This document shows positions 58,062-62,290 of a stretch of 62,290 nt of DNA, in pieces (the first letter of the stretch is position 1; the number at the start of each line of letters is the position of its first letter). Origin of the DNA: Alphaproteobacteria bacterium (GTDB lineage Bacteria; Pseudomonadota; Alphaproteobacteria; Caulobacterales; Parvularculaceae). The notes beneath the pieces are model-generated. The model ran no database searches, was not told the origin of the DNA, and saw nothing but the letters and a program-made list of their open reading frames with translations. The position numbers were made by a program, and so were the translations under genes. Location of the stretch: positions 1 through 62,290 of the forward strand of contig JAADIQ010000018.1 in the NCBI GenBank assembly GCA_013151255.1, given 5' to 3'.

Positions 58062-59825
58062 TTACATGCGCTCCGGCGTCTGGATGCCTAACAGGTCAAG
58101 TATTAGGTCAAGTTGGCGCCCCGATGCCGCGGCTAGCCCCATTCTCGAGGCGCGAATCGCTTTGTCCGCCTCATCGGCTATGCGGCAGCCGGCGTAGAAT
58201 TTTGAAAACGCCTGCGCCAGTGAAAATGCATGGTCGCAAAGCAGGTGCGGCAGACGTTTTTGATGCGCGTTTCGCAAGGCGTCGCCAAATCCAAGCAGCA
58301 CCAGAGCCAGCGCGCGTTCTTCCGGCGCGGTGATTGTAATCGGCCCCGGCGCGCCGGCGCCCGCCGCTTCCGCCTTGGCCAAAACCGAGCGCACCCGCAC
58401 GCGCGCATATAGAAGATACGGCCCGGTCTTGCCTTCAAAGGCCATGAACCGGTCGAGGTCGAAAATGTAATCGCTGATGCGCGGGTTGGAGAGGTCGGCG
58501 AACTTCAGCGCCGCGACGCCAACCTTGCGGGCAATGTCGTTTGTCTCCGCAGCGTCATAGCCTTCGGCCAAACCATTTTCCGCAAGCCGCGCCAGCGCCC
58601 GCTCGGTGACCATGTCGATCATCTCGCGCAATCGCAGAACCCCGCCCTCGCGGGTTTTGAACGGCTTGCCATCCTTGCCGTTCATGGTGCCGAAGCCGAT
58701 ATGCTCCAGCCGGTCGGCGGCAAACAAACCGGCAAGGTCAGCGGCGCGAAAGACTTGTTCAAAATGCAACGCCTGGCGCTGGTCGACCACATAGATCATG
58801 CGATCAGGATTTTCCGAGCGCACGCGATCGACGATGGTCGCAAGATCGGTCGTGCCATAGGTGACGCCGCCATCGGACTTGAACAGCATCAACGGCGGAA
58901 TTTTCTTATTGTCTGCCTCGCTCGCCACACGAATAACCTGCGCGCCGTCGCTGTCTTCAATCAGGCCCTTCTCGGCGAGGTTCGTCGCCATCTCCGGGAT
59001 TAACGGCGCCGCGTCCGCCTCGCCCTTCCATAAGTCGAACGTGACGCCGAGATCGCTATATTCTTGTTCAATCGCCGCGCGCGAAACGGCGACGAAGTGC
59101 TTCCACAAAGCAATATAGCCGGGCCGGCCCTGTTGTAGTTCCGCCGTCGCCTGACGGGCTTCATCCGCACGCGCCCTATCGGCTTTGCAGGCATTGGAGG
59201 CTTGCGGATAGAGCCGCTCCAAATCCGCCAGCGACACCGGCGGCAGATCCGGATACGGGCCTTTAAACGCCGCATCGAAATAGACGAGATCGGGCTGCTC
59301 GCGCTGTAGCTCGGTGATGAGCTGGCCCATGGGCAAGCCCCAATCGCCCAAATGCACATCGCCGACCACCGTGTCGCCGGCGCATCTGAATATGCGTTTG
59401 AGGCTTTCGCCGATGATTGCAGCGCGCAGATGCCCCACATGCAGCGGCTTGGCGACATTAGGCCCGCCATAATCGAGCAGAATTTTTGTCGGCTCCGGGG
59501 TTTGCCAGCCGCCGAGGCGGTCGTCTTCGACAATAGCGCCGAGGCGCCGCGCGATATCATCATCCGCCAGGGTGATATTTATAAAGCCAGGCCCGGCAAT
59601 TGTGATTTCTTTGAAGGCGGCGTCGGTGCGCAAGCGCGCGCAAACTTTTTCCGCCAGGGCGCGCGGATTTTGCTTGGCGGCTTTCGCCGCCGCCAGGGCG
59701 CCATTGCACTGGAACTGCGCGAGGTCCGGACGGTCGGCCGGCTTGACCTGGCCCAATTGTCGGTCCAGTCCCGCCTCGGCAAACGCATCGCCAACCCGTC
59801 GGCTCAGCTCTTCAAGGATAGTCAT
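58062..59825 (-). CDS. argS: arginyl-tRNA synthetase
   Basis: 587 residues: an N-terminal additional domain (DLAQFQCNGALAAAK), then the class I signature GGPNVAKPLHVGHLRAAIIG (HVGH), a catalytic core with GDVHLGDWGLPMGQLI, and the C-terminal DALR anticodon domain (YARVRVRSVLAKAEA). It loads arginine on tRNA(Arg). It overlaps the preceding lipoprotein gene by 4 bases. Confidence 0.96.
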   Translation of the reverse strand: MTILEELSRRVGDAFAEAGLDRQLGQVKPADRPDLAQFQCNGALAAAKAAKQNPRALAEKVCARLRTDAAFKEITIAGPGFINITLADDDIARRLGAIVEDDRLGGWQTPEPTKILLDYGGPNVAKPLHVGHLRAAIIGESLKRIFRCAGDTVVGDVHLGDWGLPMGQLITELQREQPDLVYFDAAFKGPYPDLPPVSLADLERLYPQASNACKADRARADEARQATAELQQGRPGYIALWKHFVAVSRAAIEQEYSDLGVTFDLWKGEADAAPLIPEMATNLAEKGLIEDSDGAQVIRVASEADNKKIPPLMLFKSDGGVTYGTTDLATIVDRVRSENPDRMIYVVDQRQALHFEQVFRAADLAGLFAADRLEHIGFGTMNGKDGKPFKTREGGVLRLREMIDMVTERALARLAENGLAEGYDAAETNDIARKVGVAALKFADLSNPRISDYIFDLDRFMAFEGKTGPYLLYARVRVRSVLAKAEAAGAGAPGPITITAPEERALALVLLGFGDALRNAHQKRLPHLLCDHAFSLAQAFSKFYAGCRIADEADKAIRASRMGLAAASGRQLDLILDLLGIQTPERM

Positions 59826-60382
59826 TTCAGGTTCGGAAATTTCAGACTTTTGCCGGAGCGGTTAAAAATGATCTGGTCGCGCGAAAGCGAAAAGCCGACG
59901 ATAATTTCAAAATTGGAGCCGGCAATATGTTCGCCCGCGCGCGGAATGATGATTTTGTCGATGTCTTCTTTTTTGACGACGATAATATTTTTATCAGTGA
60001 ACTTCGCCTGCACAAGGAATTCTGTTTTCGCAATAACTTCAAGGTCTTTACGCGTCACCGCGACAAAGTACTTGAAAACCTTATCGCCATTTTGGCCCTT
60101 TGGCCCCTTGCCGAAAGCGAGGTCGATAGAGATTTCAGCGTCAATCGGCTTGTCCTCAACGTAACGACAGCCGATCTCCACATTGGTGATTTCGCCGGTA
60201 TAGGCGATATCCTCAAGCCGTTCTTCGCCGTCAAACTCGAGGATCCGGGAGGCGTCCAGCAGAACGACAATATTCGGACAGGGCGCCGGGTTTTTCTCGG
60301 TCGACGCCTTTTTCCCCAACCCCGAACATCCGGCGACGCCCACGACTGCGGCGATAAGTGCGCCGGCTAACAGTTTGTTCAT
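59822..60382 (-). CDS. putative lipoprotein of unknown function
   Basis: 186 residues. MNKLLAGALIAAVVGVAGC gives a lipobox (VAGC) with Cys19. The mature part is beta-rich (CPNIVVLLDASRILEFDG, NVEIGCRYVEDKPIDAEISI, KTEFLVQAKF) with a second and third cysteine that may pair. It overlaps argS by 4 bases. A similar lipoprotein before argS occurs in relatives; the role is unknown. Confidence 0.75.
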   Translation of the reverse strand: MNKLLAGALIAAVVGVAGCSGLGKKASTEKNPAPCPNIVVLLDASRILEFDGEERLEDIAYTGEITNVEIGCRYVEDKPIDAEISIDLAFGKGPKGQNGDKVFKYFVAVTRKDLEVIAKTEFLVQAKFTDKNIIVVKKEDIDKIIIPRAGEHIAGSNFEIIVGFSLSRDQIIFNRSGKSLKFPNLK

Positions 60383-60515
60383 CTGACCGAACCCTTATAT
60401 CTGCTCATAAATGGCCCTCTTGCCGCCAGACGGTTGCCGCTGAGACGCCGTACTTTCGTGTCAGCTTCTCGTAGCGTCTCAAAACCCATGGCGCAACGCT
60501 CATGCCGGGCGATGG

Positions 60516-61484
60516 ATGAGAAATCGCATAATGAAACCGAGAGCTGGAAAATTACCGCTGAAAGTGCGCCTTGCCGCGCCGCGGGGGTTTTGCGCCGGCG
60601 TTGAGCGGGCGATCCGCACCGTCGAGGAGGCGCTGGCGATGTATGGCGCGCCGGTCTATGTGCGCCATGAAATCGTCCACAACAAACATGTAGTCGAACG
60701 GCTGGCGGCGATGGGCGCGGTGTTTGTCGATGAGCTAAGCGAGGCGCCCGGCGACCGGCCGGTGATTTTCTCCGCCCATGGCGCCCCGCGCGCCGCCTAT
60801 GCCGAAGCCGCCGCGCGTAATCTGATTACCATTGACGCCACCTGCCCGCTAGTCCTCAAGGTCCACAATGAGGCCCGCCGGCATGCGGCGGCGAACCGGC
60901 ATATCTATCTGGTCGGCCACGCCAACCACCCCGAAGTGATTGGCGCCATGGGCCAGGTCGCGGAGGACGCGATCACATTGGTCGGTTCGGTGAGCGACGT
61001 CGCCGCGCTGGAAGACCGCGACGGGCCTAAAGCCTACATCACCCAGACGACACTGTCGGTAGATGACGCACGGAGGATTATTGCGGCGCTGAAGGTGAAA
61101 TTCCCCGCCATCGCCGGCCCGCGCAAGCAAGATATCTGTTATGCGACCACCAATCGGCAAAACGCCGTCAAAGCGACGGCGCCGGGTGTTGATCTGTTTG
61201 TCGTCATCGGCTCGCGGACATCGTCGAACTCATTGCGGCTGGTGGAAGTCGCAAACAACGCCGGCGCCAAATGCGCCATGCTGATCGAGGACGCGGACGC
61301 CTTCGATCCCGACGCCCTTAAAGGGGTCTCAGTCATCGGATTGAGCGCCGGGGCCTCAGCGCCCGAACATCTGGTTGAGGGGTTTTTAAAATCACTTGCA
61401 GCGTTACGAACGCTGACCATCGAGACCATCGAGACAGCTTCTGAAAATATTGTCTTCAACACGCCGCTGAAGCTTGCGAGTTGA
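60516..61484 (+). CDS. ispH: 4-hydroxy-3-methylbut-2-enyl diphosphate reductase
   Basis: 322 residues with the three cluster cysteines in [32 protein letters not shown] and [24 protein letters not shown] and [11 protein letters not shown] are the substrate-binding motifs. It is the last step of the MEP isoprenoid pathway. An ATG at 60531 is an alternative start five codons in. Confidence 0.96.
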   Translation: MRNRIMKPRAGKLPLKVRLAAPRGFCAGVERAIRTVEEALAMYGAPVYVRHEIVHNKHVVERLAAMGAVFVDELSEAPGDRPVIFSAHGAPRAAYAEAAARNLITIDATCPLVLKVHNEARRHAAANRHIYLVGHANHPEVIGAMGQVAEDAITLVGSVSDVAALEDRDGPKAYITQTTLSVDDARRIIAALKVKFPAIAGPRKQDICYATTNRQNAVKATAPGVDLFVVIGSRTSSNSLRLVEVANNAGAKCAMLIEDADAFDPDALKGVSVIGLSAGASAPEHLVEGFLKSLAALRTLTIETIETASENIVFNTPLKLAS

Positions 61485-61548
61485 TAGCAGAACCGCCTAT
61501 GCCAAAAACCTCTGGCGTTGCCCCCCACCCTTGAATTACGGATACCCA

Positions 61549-61977
61549 ATGATTGAAATTTTCACTGACGGCGCCTGTTCCGGCAATCCCGGTCCCGGCG
61601 GCTGGGGCGTTCTTATTATTATTGGCGAAGACGAAGCTGAGCATTACGGCGGCGAGCCGGCGACCACCAACAACCGCATGGAGATGATGGCCGTCATCAA
61701 GGCGCTGGAGGCGACAGACCCGAAGGCGCCGGTCCGTCTGTTCACGGACAGTCAATATGTCAAAAACGGCATCACCGTCTGGATTAACAGCTGGAAGAAA
61801 AACGGCTGGAAGACCGCCGCCAGAAAACCGGTCAAGAACAAAGACCTCTGGACCGAACTGGATGTGCTGGTAGACGGCCGCGAGATAGACTGGCGCTGGG
61901 TGAAAGGCCATTCCGGACATCCGGGCAATGAGCGCGCCGACGCACTCGCCTGTCGCGGCGTGCCATCGGCGCGTTGA
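61549..61977 (+). CDS. rnhA: ribonuclease HI
   Basis: 142 residues from the ATG at 61549; a longer frame from 61474 overlaps isp[21 protein letters not shown] (first Asp), [16 protein letters not shown] (Glu), [12 protein letters not shown] (Asp), and the late [17 protein letters not shown] (His, Asp) give the complete DEDD site. It removes RNA from RNA-DNA hybrids. It is downstream of ispH, in the same direction. Confidence 0.95.
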   Translation: MIEIFTDGACSGNPGPGGWGVLIIIGEDEAEHYGGEPATTNNRMEMMAVIKALEATDPKAPVRLFTDSQYVKNGITVWINSWKKNGWKTAARKPVKNKDLWTELDVLVDGREIDWRWVKGHSGHPGNERADALACRGVPSAR

Positions 61978-61997
61978 GCTTGAGAGCCTGTCCGCGC

Positions 61998-62290
61998 TTA
62001 AAGCTGCGCAAGCATGTGTTCGGCGCTTGAAACATCAAACGCGCCTGGCTCTTCGATGTTCAAATGCTTCACAACGCCGTCTTCAATCACCATGGAAAAG
62101 CGCTGGGCGCGCTCGCCCATGCCGAAGCCTGTCCCGTCCATGGTGAGCCCAAGCGCGCGGGCAAAATCGCCATTGCCGTCGGCCAGCATCTCAACCACAC
62201 CGCCGGCGCTTTGATCTTTCGCCCATGCGTTCATTACAAATGCATCATTGACCGACATGCAGACGATTTTATCAACGCCCTTGGCTTTGA
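61998..62290 (-). CDS. peroxiredoxin, C-terminal part (5' truncated by window edge)
   Basis: The frame is open to the edge of the window (VDKIVCMSVNDAFVMNAWAK). The segment DAFVMNAWAKDQ, then ADGNGDFARALGLTMD, then RAQRFSMVIEDGVVKHLNIE, fits the Prx5/AhpE-type thiol peroxidases, with the resolving region seen but the peroxidatic cysteine beyond the edge. The ATG at 62258 is internal. It is convergent with rnhA. Confidence 0.85.
   Translation of the reverse strand, partial: KAKGVDKIVCMSVNDAFVMNAWAKDQSAGGVVEMLADGNGDFARALGLTMDGTGFGMGERAQRFSMVIEDGVVKHLNIEEPGAFDVSSAEHMLAQL

Overview
The window is a GC-rich, gene-dense chromosomal segment from an alphaproteobacterium, probably a Parvularcula- or Hyphomonas-like marine lineage (order not certain). 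Evidence for this is the eno-ftsB-pdhA order, plsY-dprA-topA-rnr with a lysine-rich TopA tail, an indirect aminoacylation set (gatC, gatA, gatB) and strongly GC-biased third codon positions. There is no rRNA, tRNA, CRISPR array, integrase or intact insertion sequence that I can see.

Layout. 1-3.7 kb: the 3' end of a D-Ala-D-Ala carboxypeptidase with a SPOR domain, acetyl-CoA synthetase, and a nitronate monooxygenase-type flavoprotein. 3.9-9.5 kb: an exosortase A (XrtA/EpsI) exopolysaccharide locus with a class II amidotransferase, convergent to a CelD-type acetyltransferase and a GT4 glycosyltransferase. 9.6-12.7 kb: pdhA, ftsB-like, eno and rpmF, all on the minus strand; pdhB is not beside pdhA. 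12.9-17.3 kb: small secreted proteins and lipoproteins, cysK, and two cupin proteins, one fused to a membrane domain. 17.3-26.3 kb: gatB, then a DUF3501 / Fe-S / rubrerythrin redox set, then a coupled minus-strand run gatC-gatA-ridA-hydrolase. gatA carries an 11-base deletion that breaks the frame. 26.4-33.3 kb: ruvX, pyrB, a beta-lactamase-fold hydrolase, a frameshifted epimerase, plsY and dprA.

33.3-35.2 kb is an AT-richer insertion in the normally tight dprA-topA neighbourhood. It holds a translationally coupled two-gene operon of unfamiliar proteins: a basic-tailed probable DNA-binding protein and a predicted nuclease-like protein. It is the best candidate here for an undescribed (possibly defence) system. 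35.6-42.9 kb: topA, an M23 lipoprotein, an ArsR/SRPBCC/MAPEG operon with a 16-bp operator-like palindrome, and rnr carrying a 4-base tandem duplication that breaks the frame. 43-50 kb: an oligopeptidase B-like protein (signal peptide out of frame), periplasmic MsrA, an M3 peptidase lipoprotein, and a DUF6090-like membrane protein followed by the stub of a second copy. 50.2-54.4 kb: an FMN riboswitch controlling ribD-ribE-ribB-ribH-folE. 54.4-62.3 kb: an Oar-like TonB receptor, argS, a lipoprotein, ispH, rnhA and the 3' end of a peroxiredoxin.

Two themes cut across the window. First, intergenic spaces carry three families of short inverted-repeat (REP/MITE-like) elements. Second, four genes (gatA, rnr, an epimerase and the S9 peptidase leader) are out of frame by small indels. 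Two of these are housekeeping genes, so sequence or assembly error must be separated from real decay.
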